A stretch of 64,000 bases of DNA from assembly GCA_032622095.1 (NCBI GenBank), contig CP136065.1:114309195-114373194 (forward strand), read 5' to 3'. How positions within the stretch are numbered: the first letter of the stretch is position 1; each line of letters opens with the position of its first letter. This DNA is from Siphonodentalium dalli (Eukaryota > Mollusca > Scaphopoda > Gadilida > Siphonodentaliidae). Both the position numbers and the translations under genes were made by a program. Shown piece by piece: positions 10,531-22,563 of the stretch. The notes beneath the pieces are model-generated. The model made no database searches. It was not told the DNA's origin and was given only the letters and a program-made list of their open reading frames with translations.

Positions 10531-10929
10531 TCCCAACCCAAAACATATAATAGCTTACTATATAATAATGTGATTTAGCCCACTATTTGTATAAATTTGG
10601 TCCAAATATAAACAAATTAGCAGCCAGAATTTTATTAGTGCATGCAGCCTCGATCAAGTGTGGACCGTGTACATAAGTTGTAACTTTTTTTATAAGGTTT
10701 GACCAAGGGCAAGAGGTGGTATTTTATTTACCTGGTCTGACTCGGGTAAAATTATTACTAATAACACTGTCTAGGAACTGTTACACCGGAAGTCAATCTA
10801 TTGCCGGCTTTGTGGTGGTCCAGGAATGATTTTTAGAATATATGCCCAGTATAGATATTTAGGAACCGGGGATTAAGTGACATAATTATGTGATATACCG
10901 GTACTTAGTGAATCGGACAAGGGTTAGGT

Positions 10930-11500
10930 AAACAATTGGTCTTGCAGGGTGGCCCTACTTTAGACGCCCTAAGCGTATACCCAACACATCCCACCTCGAT
11001 CCAAAATGGATGCCGCCCAGATGGGTCCAAAAATGGCATGGGTCCCATGTTTGCGTTAACCTCTGTGGTCGACCAATTTGCATCGGGTTGGGTGTATGTT
11101 TGTGGTACCTTGAGGGCCACTCACAACACTCTTTGTATAACCTACATAGTATGTCTAGGGTGGCTGAAGGGGCCGAGCATGGGTCCCCTAGTTGAACCCC
11201 TCTTGGCGGCATCCTTTTTGGATCGGGGTGAGTGTTAATATTTAGGGTTTCTTGGGGGCCACCATACACCACTCTTTGACATAAATCGGTCATGAGCCCA
11301 GAAATTGCATGGGTCCCTATATGGTCCACCATATAACGCCATTTGTTTAACCTAAATCGGTCAAGGGGCTGAGAAATGGCATGAGTTCCCTATTTGAACC
11401 CATCTGGACAGTGACAATTTTTGGATCGGGTGTATGTAAAGAGTGCCTTGATGGCCACCCTACAATTAACACCCTTTGTTTGACATAAATATAAATATTT
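10930..11500. repeat. Diverged tandem units with GGGTCCC / GGCCACC phrases
   Basis: At least three degenerate units are recognisable by 'aaatggcatgggtccc', 'ttggatcggg.tg.gtgt', 'gggccac' and 'acacc.ctttg', near 11030-11130, 11175-11270 and 11300-11470. Spacing is irregular (140-200 bp). The open frames on both strands here are side effects of the GC-richer repeat. Confidence 0.5.
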
Positions 11501-11761
11501 TCGAATAAGGAATGGAAGTCACATTCGTGCCATGATTGGGGGAGTGGAGGGGAGGGACACCGAAACTGATAGTGATACAAATATGTTTAGCGCTAGTTTC
11601 CACCAAATTCATACGTACGTTCTTCACCAATGATACGATGAATCAAAGTCATTGGTTCTCAGTCTTAAATAGATATAGGCTACGCCCCTGTAAGTAGGGA
11701 AAGGACCATGCATGCCAATGTGTCAAAATAAATACATTTATGCCATGCCCAGATAGGTCAT

Positions 11762-11873
11762 CTAGTTCCTACTTAGCATTTGGACTTAAGTGCAAATATT
11801 TGGACTTAAGTGCAAATATTTGGACTTAAGTGCAAATATTTGGACTTAAGTGCAAATGTTAAGTAGGAACTAG
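11762..11873. mobile_element. 112-bp MITE with internal 20-bp tandem repeat
   Basis: Terminal inverted repeats of 21 bp (11762-11782 CTAGTTCCTACTTAGCATTTG; 11853-11873, one mismatch) enclose four head-to-tail copies of a 20-bp unit, TTTGGACTTAAGTGCAAATA, which is itself nearly palindromic. CTAG at each edge may be target or TIR. Confidence 0.7.
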
Positions 11874-12028
11874 TTAATTGTTTGTTAGATGAATATTATT
11901 GTGCAGTTAATTCTGACATGACTGAATTAAACGGCCATTTCCCCACAACTCCGCCCTATGAGCAAACCCAGACCTGCTTAATATATGATGGGGGTGTTTC
12001 TGATTCAGTTGAATTGCACTTAATTAAT

Positions 12029-13235
12029 TTTAGGGATCTGCGAATCGGAGATTTTGCATCGAATCGAATCTCTATATCGAATCTCCTTCCTGATATCGAC
12101 ATCGAATCAAATCTCGAATCGAATCAGCTAGCGATTGTCATTGTTTACCAGTGTTTATTTCGGTGTCTCGTGACAAAAGAAACTGCAAAATGTACTAGAT
12201 ACTATATCAACAACGTTAATCTCCTCTATAACATCCTCTGGAACTTGTGTGAGTTTTGTAGGAAAATCAGGACATGGGTAAATCATTCTCAGTCTCACGG
12301 AGGGTTTGGGATACGTTTCATTGAATTTCGATCTATCTTAAGACACTTAAAGCCAGTCTACTCAACGTATCACAAACCCCATGCATGGCTCGGAAGTCAC
12401 TAGTCTTGTCTACATTATTTATTAATGATAATCTATTTTGATAATATTGGACATGGGTACACCGGTCAAATATATAATTGTTGTAGTTGTAGTCCATACC
12501 AATGGTAGTTATCTGTTAAACGTTTCACCCCACGATAGATCAAACACATTCATCACATATTCACAGTAGTTGTCTTCGCGGTGGGGGTCCCAGAAAACAG
12601 ACATAAATTACAAGTGTTCAATGTTACCAACAAGATTCAATGGATCGAAACTTGATGCATCAGCTCGTTGTCCCAGGGAACAGAAACTGAATTGTAGGAA
12701 ATTTCAAGGAATTCTACAGACAGTGTCGCAGATAACTGGTCGCACATAATGATGCCCATTTAAGAACGTAATCAACTGATTGTTCTAAGGTTTCTGTCCA
12801 TTCCAATCTATGCTTTGTCGCACATAACGGCGGCTGAATTTTATTCATATAATCTGCATTGGATATAAAGTTTTAAACATAAGGTAATCAATTCAGTTCC
12901 GGATCTAGGATCACGCACCATTTAGAAAATTTATATAGTGCCGATACAGATGTCACAGATAACAAACGTATGCGGCGATTGATCACCGTCACGGGTTGCG
13001 ACCGAAGCACTTATTGTGCATAATGCACGTCTATTCTGAACAGCATGCATTTAAAATTACCTAAATTGGCAACCTTGTGCTTCAATTTTTGTGACTTCAA
13101 GTAATTTTGCATGTGTCATCTAGACGCAAAAAAAAAAAAAAAAAAACTACACCAAAGTAACACCGATTCGAAAATATCCGAATCAGCGGACCGATTCGGT
13201 GTCGATCTCGAATCGGGTGCCCGTTATTTACGCTA
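12029..13235. mobile_element. Possible hAT-like element with GAATCGA subterminal repeats
   Basis: The left side begins 'tagggatctgcgaatcgg' and has repeated GAATCGA/TCGAATC in the next 100 bases. The right side (13161-13230) has ACCGATTCGG, GATCTCGAATCGGG and 'tgcccgtta'. The two ends are loosely inverted. Such subterminal repeats are common in hAT elements, but I could not find an 8-bp target duplication. The interior has no transposase; the frame at 11882-12403 runs across the left boundary and is unlikely to be a gene. Confidence 0.35.
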
Positions 13236-13458
13236 GCGTATGATCATATTATGTTGATTACTTACCATGTCATTTGGAGGAATATAATTAATTGTACAGG
13301 TTTGAGCAAATTGCGAAATTTGTTTTGTCATATACCGCGAATAACAGGGGATATCGTTTACTCGTACGAATCTGCGTCAAATTGACAAAATAATCAAAAT
13401 TTCCTGCATGCCAATAAAGGAACTGTGTCAATTCTAAGTTATGAGTGCTATGTACGAG

Positions 13459-13935
13459 TTAAAGGTACTCAATCCGATAAAACTCCTCTCAATTACTATT
13501 TCAATGGCTTCGGCGGTCAAAAATATTTGATTCGAGTCGAGGAAGTCACCCATCAAAGCTCAGATTTGTTAGATATCGATTTTAGAAATCTATTATTTTT
13601 CATTATCGGGAATACTATCTGGCCCAGAACTCAGTCAAAATTGCGTTAAAATTACCACTTGATTTTAGAGTTATCCATCCTTGTCTGTTTGAATAGATTT
13701 GGAGTACACATCCAGAGCAGATTACGGCATTTATTAGTACTCATCTCGAGAACATAACAAATTTCAAAAATCAATATCTAATAACTCTGAGCTTTGTTTG
13801 ATGGGTTCCTCGACTCGAATCAAATATTTTGTACCCCCAAAGCCAAAGAAATAGTAATATAGGACCCTCTGCTCGGATTGTTGTTGTTAGAATATGTTGA
13901 GATGGGGACCCTCTTTACGGATTGAGTACCTTTAA
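13459..13935 (-). mobile_element. TTAA foldback MITE, copy 1 (inverted)
   Basis: 477 bp including both TTAA flanks. Ends: TTAAAGGTACTCAATCCG and CGGATTGAGTACCTTTAA. The element is a long imperfect palindrome: 'ttgattcgagtcgagga' near each end is mirrored by 'tcctcgactcgaatcaa'. Non-coding. It lies in opposite orientation to copies 2-4. Confidence 0.85.
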
Positions 13936-13957
13936 TGTTTTTGAAAATAATGAATAA

Positions 13958-14434
13958 TTAAAGGTACTCAATCCGTAAAGAGGGTCCCCATCTCAACAGA
14001 TTCTAACAACAACAATCCGAGCAGAGGGTCCTATATTACTATTTATTTGGCTTTGGGGGTAAAAAATATTTGATTCGAGTCGAGGAACCCATCAAACAAA
14101 GCTCAGAGTTATTAGATATTGATTTTTGAAATTTGTTATGTTCTCGAGATGAGTACTAATAACTGCCGTAATATGCTCTGGATGTGTACTCCAAATCTAT
14201 TCAAACAGACAAGGATGGATAACTCTAAAATCAAGTGGTAATTTTAACGCAATTTTGACTGAGTTCTGGGCCAGATAGTATTCCCGATAATGAAAAATAA
14301 TATATTTCTAAAATCGATATCTAACAAATCTGAGCTTTGATGGGTGACTTCCTCGACTCGAATCAAATATTTTTGACCCCCGAAGCCATTGAAATAGTAA
14401 TTGAGAGGAGTTTTATCGGATTGAGTACCTTTAA
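13958..14434 (+). mobile_element. TTAA foldback MITE, copy 2
   Basis: 477 bp with TTAA flanks. Nearly identical to the reverse complement of copy 1, from which only 22 bases separate it. Together 13459-14434 form a near-perfect palindrome of almost 1 kb. Confidence 0.85.
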
Positions 14435-14588
14435 GGGAAAGGGTTTTTACAATTTTAACCCTTTAGTACACTGCCACGACTGCCAGTGCTGGTCATCATG
14501 GGGATTCATGCCCATGTGGCAGTGGCAAACTGACACAATGGTATTGTATCAGTTGTAATTGTAGTTTGTACAGAAATGCCTGTAGATA

Positions 14589-15075
14589 TTAAAGGTACTC
14601 AATCCGTAAAGAGGGTCCCCATCTCAACAGATTCCAACAACAACAATCCGATCAGAGGGTCCTATATTACTATTTATTTGGCTTTGGGGGTAAAAAATAT
14701 TTGATTCGAGTCGAGGAACCCATCAAACAAAGCTCAGAGTTATTAGATATTGATTTTTGAAATTTGTTAATTGCTCGAGATGAGTACTAATAACTGCCGT
14801 CAATTTGGTAACCTGCTCGAGATTTTACGCCAAAACTCTATTCAAACAGACAAGGATGGATAACTCTATAATCAAGTGGTAATAATAACGAAATTTTGAC
14901 TGTTTTCTGGGCCAAAAAGAATTCCCGATAATGAAAAATAATAGATTTCTAAAATCGATATCTAACAAATCTGAGCTTTGATGGGTGACTTCCTCGACTC
15001 GAATCAAATATTTTTGACCCCCGAAGCCATTGAAATAGTAATTGAGAGGAGTTTTATCGGATTGAGTACCTTTAA
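14589..15075 (+). mobile_element. TTAA foldback MITE, copy 3
   Basis: 487 bp with TTAA flanks, same orientation as copy 2. The middle differs from copies 1, 2 and 4 by an altered stretch around 14790-14840 ('aatttggtaacctgctcgag'). Confidence 0.85.
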
Positions 15076-15104
15076 TACAAAGTCATTTGAGTAAATAAAT
15101 GCCA

Positions 15105-15581
15105 TTAAAGGTACTCAATCCGTAAAGAGGGTCCCCATCTCAACAGATTCTAACAACAACAATCGGAGCAGAGGGTCCTATATTACTATTTCTTTGGCTT
15201 TGGGGGTAAAAAATATTTGATTCGAGTCGAGGAACCCATCAAACAAAGCTCAGAGTTATTAGATATTGATTTTTGAAATTTGTTATGTTCTCGAGATGAG
15301 TACTAATAACTGCCGTAATCTGCTCTGGATGTGTACTCCAAATCTATTCAAACAGACAAGGATGGATAACTCTAAAATCAAGTGGTAATTTTAACGCAAT
15401 TTTGATTGAGTTCTGGGCCAGATAGTATTCCCGATTATGAAAAATAATATATTTCTAAAATCGATATCTAACAAATCTGAGCTTTGATGGGTGACTTCCT
15501 CGACTCGAATCAAATATTTTTGACCCCCGAAGCCATTGAAATAGTAATTGAGATGAGTTTTATCGGATTGAGTACCTTTAA
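15105..15581 (+). mobile_element. TTAA foldback MITE, copy 4
   Basis: 477 bp with TTAA flanks, 29 bases after copy 3 and in the same orientation. Nearly identical to copy 2 over its whole length. Confidence 0.85.
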
Positions 15582-16094
15582 TTATCATTAACTGAACACA
15601 TATAGAAATTGAAAGCAAAGCATTTCCATTTCAAAGCAAAGCAAGTTGATATGTTTTACCAACCATAGACTCATGGTCACTATAGTTAGTCTATTAGTAA
15701 TGTCAAACATTCGTATCTTTCTGAGGACAGCTTTAAAAATATAACAATCATTCACCATGCATACTTGTTACCATTCTGTGAGTTATAACTTGTGACGCCT
15801 TTGAATTTGAATGCATGTAACTCATATTCGTTCCTCAACCATCTGATTAATACCATGTATACTGTATGGCATGCACAGTGTACTTAATACATAAAACATG
15901 GATCAATGCTATGTCATTCTTGTTATTGGTGTCTTTGTTTACACAGCCTATACTCTTAAAAATAACATATAGAAACACAAATTATCAAGCCATTAAGCCA
16001 ATATTGGACTTTTTGCATTACTCAAAACCTAATCCTATATAGTTGGAAATTTTATTAGACCAAATCCTATACAGTTGGAAATTTTATAGACTTT
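15582..16094. other. No recognisable feature
   Basis: AT-rich. A 20-base phrase around 'atcctata.agttggaaattttat' is duplicated near 16030 and 16065. Nothing else. Confidence 0.5.
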
Positions 16095-16500
16095 TGCAGG
16101 ATGTATGTATTCGCGGGTGTACCTTCGCGGATGTCTCATTGTTGCAGTTTGTAACTTTTATAACCGCTTTAATTGCTTTCGATATTTAGGTGTGAGCAAT
16201 GGCTGGGGCAATCTAGAAGATTTTATTGCGGGAACACAATGCATAATATACCAGGTAACATTATTGATGAAGTATGTCTCAGTTGGGAAGTAGACTAAAT
16301 GTCGTATTGGGAAGTATATATCGGGGTGTATTTAATCCGATTGGTATATTTTTGGTCTGCATTTAGAGGCTTTCTGTATGGTGTGATGAATGAGAACCCT
16401 TCAGTGATAAGCCGTAGTTGTTGTAATAATTTGAAGGAGGTGATGCATTCATGAAACCAATATATATTTATATTATATAATTGTATGCCTATATATAACC
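16095..16500 (+). repeat. Dispersed repeat, left copy flanking the 5.9-kb element
   Basis: Shares with 23755-24100, in the same orientation and order: 'gttgcagt.tgtaac..ttat', 'attgctttcgat.tttaggt', 'caatggctgg', 'gcattt.gaggcttt', 'tgatgaatgagaa', 'ataagccgtagtt', 'tgtaataatt.gaagga' and 'attcatg.aaccaatatat'. A shorter third copy lies at 23405-23510. Non-coding; family unknown. Confidence 0.6.
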
Positions 16501-16664
16501 GACTTGTTTCTAGTCGTGTATGTAACCCATATAAAAATCCATCCTGGTAAATCCACCCAGGTTTTTTGGACCATAACCCGGGTGACCATCTATCTACCAA
16601 GACATCCATCAACCAGCAAAACCCCCTGCATGGTGAAACCCGGGTTGTACCAGGATTAAACCTT

Positions 16665-17830
16665 TAGTACAGCGGCCAAACGCCAAAAGTGGTCGGGTAC
16701 CCCTACCCACGGTAGAACAAGTAAAAAACAACTTTTTTTTAAGGAGAAATATATACTGTAGACGAAAATGATAGTGAAAAATAACGGAATTGGTGGTGGC
16801 TATTCTCAAATCGACGATGAACGATACCCACCAGTGACTTTTCCCAGAAATTAACGATTTTGGTAAAGTGAGCCCTGCGGCTATGTCCTAAGTTATTAGC
16901 CCACATTATAGGCGTCAAAATGACTACAGCATACCATATATGTACCTGATATGCAAGAAGTGTTGGTTAATTTTGATTTTCGTGCCACTTGGAGCCGAAA
17001 CATTTATTTTTTGTTGAAAAATCGCTCTTTTTCAAAACAATTATATTTTTCGAACATTATCATTCAAACGGATATTGAAATAATATTGAAATATTTAGTC
17101 CATGTGGTGTAGTAGTTATCTACCAAGCATATGAAGAAAGAAGTTAACAAAAATTTTTAACGGTTTGCGAGATATTGGATCTTAGCTACCCCTCCCCCAA
17201 ACACGTTTTTGGTCGAAAAAAATACATATTTTTGATAATGACATTACAAACATTTTCGAATTGATCTGAATGGGACCCAATATGAATCTTGTACTGAAAG
17301 TGTTGTCCAGAGATGCCGTTTAATCGATTACAGATGTGTTCAGGCTTTCAGACCCCCAGTTACAACAACAACAATTATTTTATTGATAACAGTTAATTTT
17401 GCATGCATTAACATCGATGTTAAGTACTAAAACCTTTGTTATAAACAATACGTGACCAAATATATAATTCATATGGCTCAGTAGTTATCTGGACATCACA
17501 AGTAGAAAGAATTTGACAGAAATTGTCAACGGTTTTCAAGATATTGGAATTAGGTACCGCTCCCCCGGACGCGATTTGGTAGAAAAAACTAATTATTTAT
17601 GATAACAAGACAGACCTTTCTAAAAAATTATTGTAATGAGCATCTAATCATTATTCGTGTGATGAAAACCTGATCCGTAGACACCGCGAGCCTGGTTTTA
17701 GATGACCTCAGGTTTCCAATTAAACCCCCAGTTACAACAACAACACAATATTTTATTTATGACATGTAATTTTATATTAACACATATCGACTTTGAGCAA
17801 CTGTAGTATTTGTTCTAAACGACACATAAT
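16665..17830 (+). repeat. Left inverted arm of 5.9-kb element
   Basis: About 1.17 kb. One full unit of about 770 bp, followed by part of a second unit (17530-17830) that re-enters at 'caacggtttt.aagatattgg' and repeats 'acccccagttacaacaacaac' (17350 and 17728). Relative to the right arm, the first part of the second unit is deleted. Confidence 0.7.
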
Positions 17831-17959
17831 ATAGACTAACATAATCATACAGAACAAAATCATTGTTGCTCCCACGCCCTATTAGACGTCCTGAACACAC
17901 CACGAACTGAACAAAATATGATCTCAGTATTAAGAATCATGTAATTATAAAGGACAATT

Positions 17960-20440
17960 ACATAAGGAAATATACAATGTTTATGGATGGGTTTGTTCCC
18001 GAAACAGTGTGGCACTTTGCTTGGCAAATATGAAGGGCGAATTTTCTATATTTTTCAAGAACACTCTACCCAATTTAAAGACTTCAACGCAATACGATCG
18101 AATTTAAGCTATATGATCTCTAATTCTCTATATTAACCGAGAGTGTGACGGGAATGTAGTTCTACATAATGTGTATGGATGGGTTGTGCATGTGTCGCTT
18201 TACACAAAGTGGCTGATAAATAAGAAAGACGAATTTGCTGTTTTAGGCCACCCTACACAATTGAAGTGTTAAAGTTGAACAACTCACGAACTGAAATGAT
18301 TGCTGTAAATATTAACTGAGGATGTGGCCAAAAATAGTAATATCGGGGCGCATACATGGTGTTGATGAATGGGTTGGTTGGATCCCGAAAGCCTTTAGCA
18401 CTTTACGAAAATCGGATGGCAAACTCCAAATGCGAATATTTTTGTTTTGTGTGACCCCTTTATATGCCCATTTAAACTCTTGAACACACCATGCGCCGAA
18501 TATTCATGCTTTTATTATTAAAACAGTGTGAACGAAAAGTAGTGCTATCAGGGAATATAAATGTTATATGGGTAGTTTGGTTCCCAAAATCCTAGGGTAC
18601 TTTACAACAGGCGGCTGGCAAAAACCAAAGCTGAATATTTTCTTTGAGCATCCTACCTCATTTAAAGTCTTAAACACACTAATGGATGGACATGTTCTCA
18701 ATATTAACTGGGGTGTGGACAAATGGTATGTAATTCGGGAAATATACCTCTTCATTGCACGATGGGTGGGTTGGCTGGCTTCCCAATGTCTGGGGCACTT
18801 TACAAAACGTGGCTAGCAAAGAGAAGGCGAAATATCACTGTTTTGGGTACCCATAACCCTTCTAAACTCTTTAGCACACACTGAACCGAATATATATTCT
18901 CTCGTGTATTATTTACAATTTGTATGGGTGGTTTTGTTATCGAAATCCTGGAACACTTTACAAAAGGCAAATACGAAATGTAATGTGTTGGGCCACACTA
19001 CCCCATTTGCAGTATTGGGACACACAATGAACAGAAAGGATGTGCTCCCATTATCAACTGCGTGTGTAGAGAAATGGACACTATATAAAGAGTATAGTAT
19101 ACCAGGGTCTTGAATGTCTGGGTCACTTTACAAAAAGTTGTTGATGAAAGAGAAAGGCGAATACTCACTGTTTTGGGGGGGGGGGGAAGACCACATTAAC
19201 CCATTTAATATCTTGATCAGAGCATGAACTGAAGTTATATTATCTCATACTTAGCTGAGTGTGTGATCGAAAGGTATTGCTGTCATGGAATTATTAATTT
19301 ATATATGGGTTATTTGGTTCCCTCGAAATCCTGGAACACTTTTAAAAAAGCGGCTGGCAAACAAGAAGGCGAATTTTCTATGTCTTGAGGACCCCACTAT
19401 CCAACTTGAAGTCTTAACAGAATGATATGCTCTCAATGTTAACTGAAGTTGTGGACAAATGGGATTATTATCTGGCAATACGAATCTGTTGTGGATGAGA
19501 TGGTTCCCGATAGCCTATGGCACTTTACAACAAATGGTCAGCAAATGAAAGGGCTAAATTTTACTCCCAGGGGAGTCCATACCTATCTGAAGTCTTGAAC
19601 ACAACACTAGCTCAAGGCATAAGCTATCCATATTACCCGAGATTGTGGCCGAATGGCAAAGGTCTCGCGAGCCCGCCGTTCGCGAGAACACCGTGGCACC
19701 TTACACAAAGCAGATGGCAAACGATGAAGGCGAATTTTAAGGTACCCCTACCCCATGTAAACCATTGAACCTACCACGAACTGAATGGATGTGCCCTCAT
19801 GGTCAAACGACGATATGGACAAATGGCTATTCTATAAAGAAATACACAATTGTTATAGATGGGTTAATACCCGACAGTCAGGGACACTTTACAAAAAGTG
19901 ACTGAAAAATAAATAATGAGATTTTTCAATGTTTGTATTACCCTCTTCCCAATTAATTTGAAGACTAGAACACACCACGGATTGGAACGATATAATCATT
20001 GACTGCGTGTATGGACAATGGCGAGTTAATTGTACAAAGACGTAAACAATGTAAATATATGGATTTGGGTTCTGAAAGAATGAGCACTTAACGAAAAGTG
20101 ACTGGAAAATAAGAAAGGAATATTTTTGAGGACCCCTACTTTATTTGAAGTCTTGGAAGACACCACATGGTGAAATGATATGACCCCAATATTAATTGAG
20201 GGCTTGACCAAAGGTTAGTTTTTATCAGAATATACATATGTGTTGGTTCCAGAAAGTCTGCATCATGTGGCACTCCACAACAAGCGGCTGGCAAATGTTC
20301 ACTGTTGTATGTACCCCTACCCTATTTGAGGTCTTGAACACATCATGTACTGAAGGGATTATGAATTCAATATCAACATATATTGTGGCCGAAACTATGC
20401 GATATATAAGTATGTGGTAGTTCTATCCGGAGTAAACAAT
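17960..20440 (+). repeat. Thirteen-unit tandem array, period about 190 bp
   Basis: The phrase CACTTTACAAAA..G..GGCAAA..AAGGCGAAT recurs thirteen times, near 18013, 18196, 18399, 18597, 18796, 18953, 19124, 19337, 19521, 19697, 19885, 20085 and 20271 (spacing 157-213, mean about 188). Each unit also has 'ccccta.cc.att.gaagtcttgaacaca', 'gaactgaa.gatat' and 'atggatgggtt.gttcccgaaa'. The units are well diverged, so the array is old. Non-coding. Confidence 0.75.
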
Positions 20441-21104
20441 TTATCTGGGAGGGAGACTGTATGGGGAAAATTAGGATGTAATCCAGTTGGAACTGATTGG
20501 ATACAATGATATACACATAGTTTCGTTGGAGCTGATTGGACGGAATGCTACACAGATAATGTTGTTTTCGTCATTGATACGCCCGTCGCCGTGAGATTGC
20601 AGACGATCTGGGGGTGGTAAATTTCGCGCTCAGCAGGGTTTCAATGCTTTTCACGAAGTTTTAACAAATGGCAGCATTATGGAAATCGCTTTGTTTTCGA
20701 GATAAATGTCTGAACCCCGTCAACTATTTTAATATTTTCGCGCTGACTGAGTTGTTGTACATAAAAAGATTATTTCTGATCAAATTACATTCAGTATGGC
20801 GCATAGAAGTTCAGTCTTAGGACCACTGTATACCAAAAAGTAATGATATGCTTTTTCTATTTGCCACAATGACAGAGAGGGGACGTTTTAATGTGATTAC
20901 TCAATTGGCCATAGTTCAAACTACTGCATTTCAATCTTAAACGCGAATGGAGTACTTGTGCATCTATACGTCGGACATGCTGGGTTCCCCAGCTGTCCAA
21001 TTATTGTAATCTCTGTATACCATTATTGGTTTTTTGAGAATAAACTATTGATTGGTTGATTGATATGCGACACTTATTGTATGTAATAGCAAATAAAATG
21101 CGTT
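20441..21104. other. Unique spacer inside 5.9-kb element
   Basis: Not repeated elsewhere in the window. Contains a small direct repeat ('ttgga.ctgattgga.acaatg', about 20487 and 20528). No coding frame is supported. Confidence 0.45.
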
Positions 21105-22563
21105 GTTGTTGTAATTCGGGGTCTGGAAGCCTGAACACGTCTTTAATCACTTAAGCAATGTCCCCGGGCTCAATTTTCAGCAAAAGAATTATGTTGGGTC
21201 CCAGTATGATCAATTGGGAAGTTTGGTAAAGTTCTGAACCAAAATATGTAATATTTCTACCAAAAACGTGTTTGGGGAGGTGTAGCTAAAATCCATTATT
21301 TCGCAAATTGTTCTAAATTTCTGTTAACTTCTTTCTGCATATGCTTGGCAAATAACTGCATCACCATAGGAATTAAATATTTGGGCATTATAACAATATC
21401 CATTGGAATGATAATGTTCGAAAAATAATATTTTTGTGAAAAAGTGCGATTTTTCAGCAAAAAATAAATATTTTGGCTCCATATGGCAGGAAAATCTAAA
21501 TTAACCAACACTTTTTTTCATATCAGGTAGAAGTATGGTATAATGTAGTAATTTTAACCCCAACAATATGGGCAAATAGGCTAGGACATAGCCACAGGGC
21601 TCGCTTTACCAAAATCGTTAATTTCTGGAAAAAGTCACTGGAGGGTATCGCTAATCGTCGATTTGACAATAGCCACCACCTATTCCGTTATTTTTCAATT
21701 TCTGTCAAATTCTTTCTACTTGTGTTGTCAAGACAACTACTGAGCCATATGTTATATAGTTGGTCACGTATTGTTTATAACAAAGGTTTTAGTACTTAAC
21801 ATCGATGTTAATGCATGCAAAATTAACTGTGATCAATAAAATAATTGTTGTTGTTGTAACTGGGGGTCTGAAAGCCTGAACACATCTGTAATCGATTAAA
21901 CGGCATCTCTGGACAACACTTTCAGTACAATATTCATATTGGGTCCCATTCAGATCAATTCAAAAATGTTTGTAATGACATTATCAAAAATATGTATTTT
22001 TTTCGACCAAAAACGTGTTTGGGGGAGGGGTAGCTAAAATCCAATATCTCGCAAACTGTTCAAAATTGTTGTTAACTTCTTTCTTCATATGCTTGGTAGA
22101 TAACTACTACACCATATGGACTAAATATTTCAATATTATTGCAATATCCGTTTGAATGATAATGTTCGAAAAATATAATTGTTTTGAAAAAGAGCGATTT
22201 TTCAACAAAAAATAAATGTTTCGGCTCCAAATGGCACGAAAATCAAAATTAACCAAAACTTCGTGCATATCAGGTACAAATATGGTACGCTGTAGTCATT
22301 TTAACACAAACAATGTGGGCAAATAACTTAGGACATAGCCGCAGGGCTCACTTTACCAAAATCGTTAATTTCTGGGAAAAGTCACTGGTGGGTATCGTTC
22401 ATCGTCAATTTGAGAATAGCCACCACCAATTCCGTTATTTTTCACTATCATTTTCGTAAAGAGTATATATTTCTCCTTTAAAAACAGTTATTTTTAACTT
22501 GTTCTACCGTGGGTAGGGGTGTCTCGAAAACTAGAGCTCTTTTTCGATTTGGCCGCTGCACTA
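21105..22563 (-). repeat. Right inverted arm of 5.9-kb element (tandem dimer)
   Basis: Two tandem copies of the arm unit, about 750 bp apart. 'gctttaccaaaatcgttaat' occurs near 21602 and 22352, and 'aaacgtgtttggggga' near 21266 and 22012. The outer copy pairs with the left arm along its length. The inner copy is more diverged. Confidence 0.7.

Larger units (their letters stand above)
16665..22563. mobile_element. 5.9-kb non-coding element with long inverted arms and internal satellite
   Basis: The arms align in inverse orientation from their outer ends (16665 TAGTACAGCGGCCAAA; 22563 read inward GTAGTGCAGCGGCCAAA) through more than 800 bp. Shared landmarks include 'acccctacccacggtagaacaag', 'aataacggaattggtggtgg', 'ttaacgattttggtaaagtgagccc' and 'cagacccccagttacaac'. 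The centre (about 17960-20440) is a tandem array of 13 units. No ORF resembles a transposase, and I could not define a target-site duplication. It resembles foldback-type or large non-autonomous DNA transposons in plan, but I recognise no named family. Confidence 0.7.

Noticed and set aside
11882-12403. 173-aa open frame on the plus strand
   Set aside because: It crosses the edge of a repeat-like block (GAATCGA repeats are translated as its middle), has no recognisable domain, and shows no splice or promoter support.
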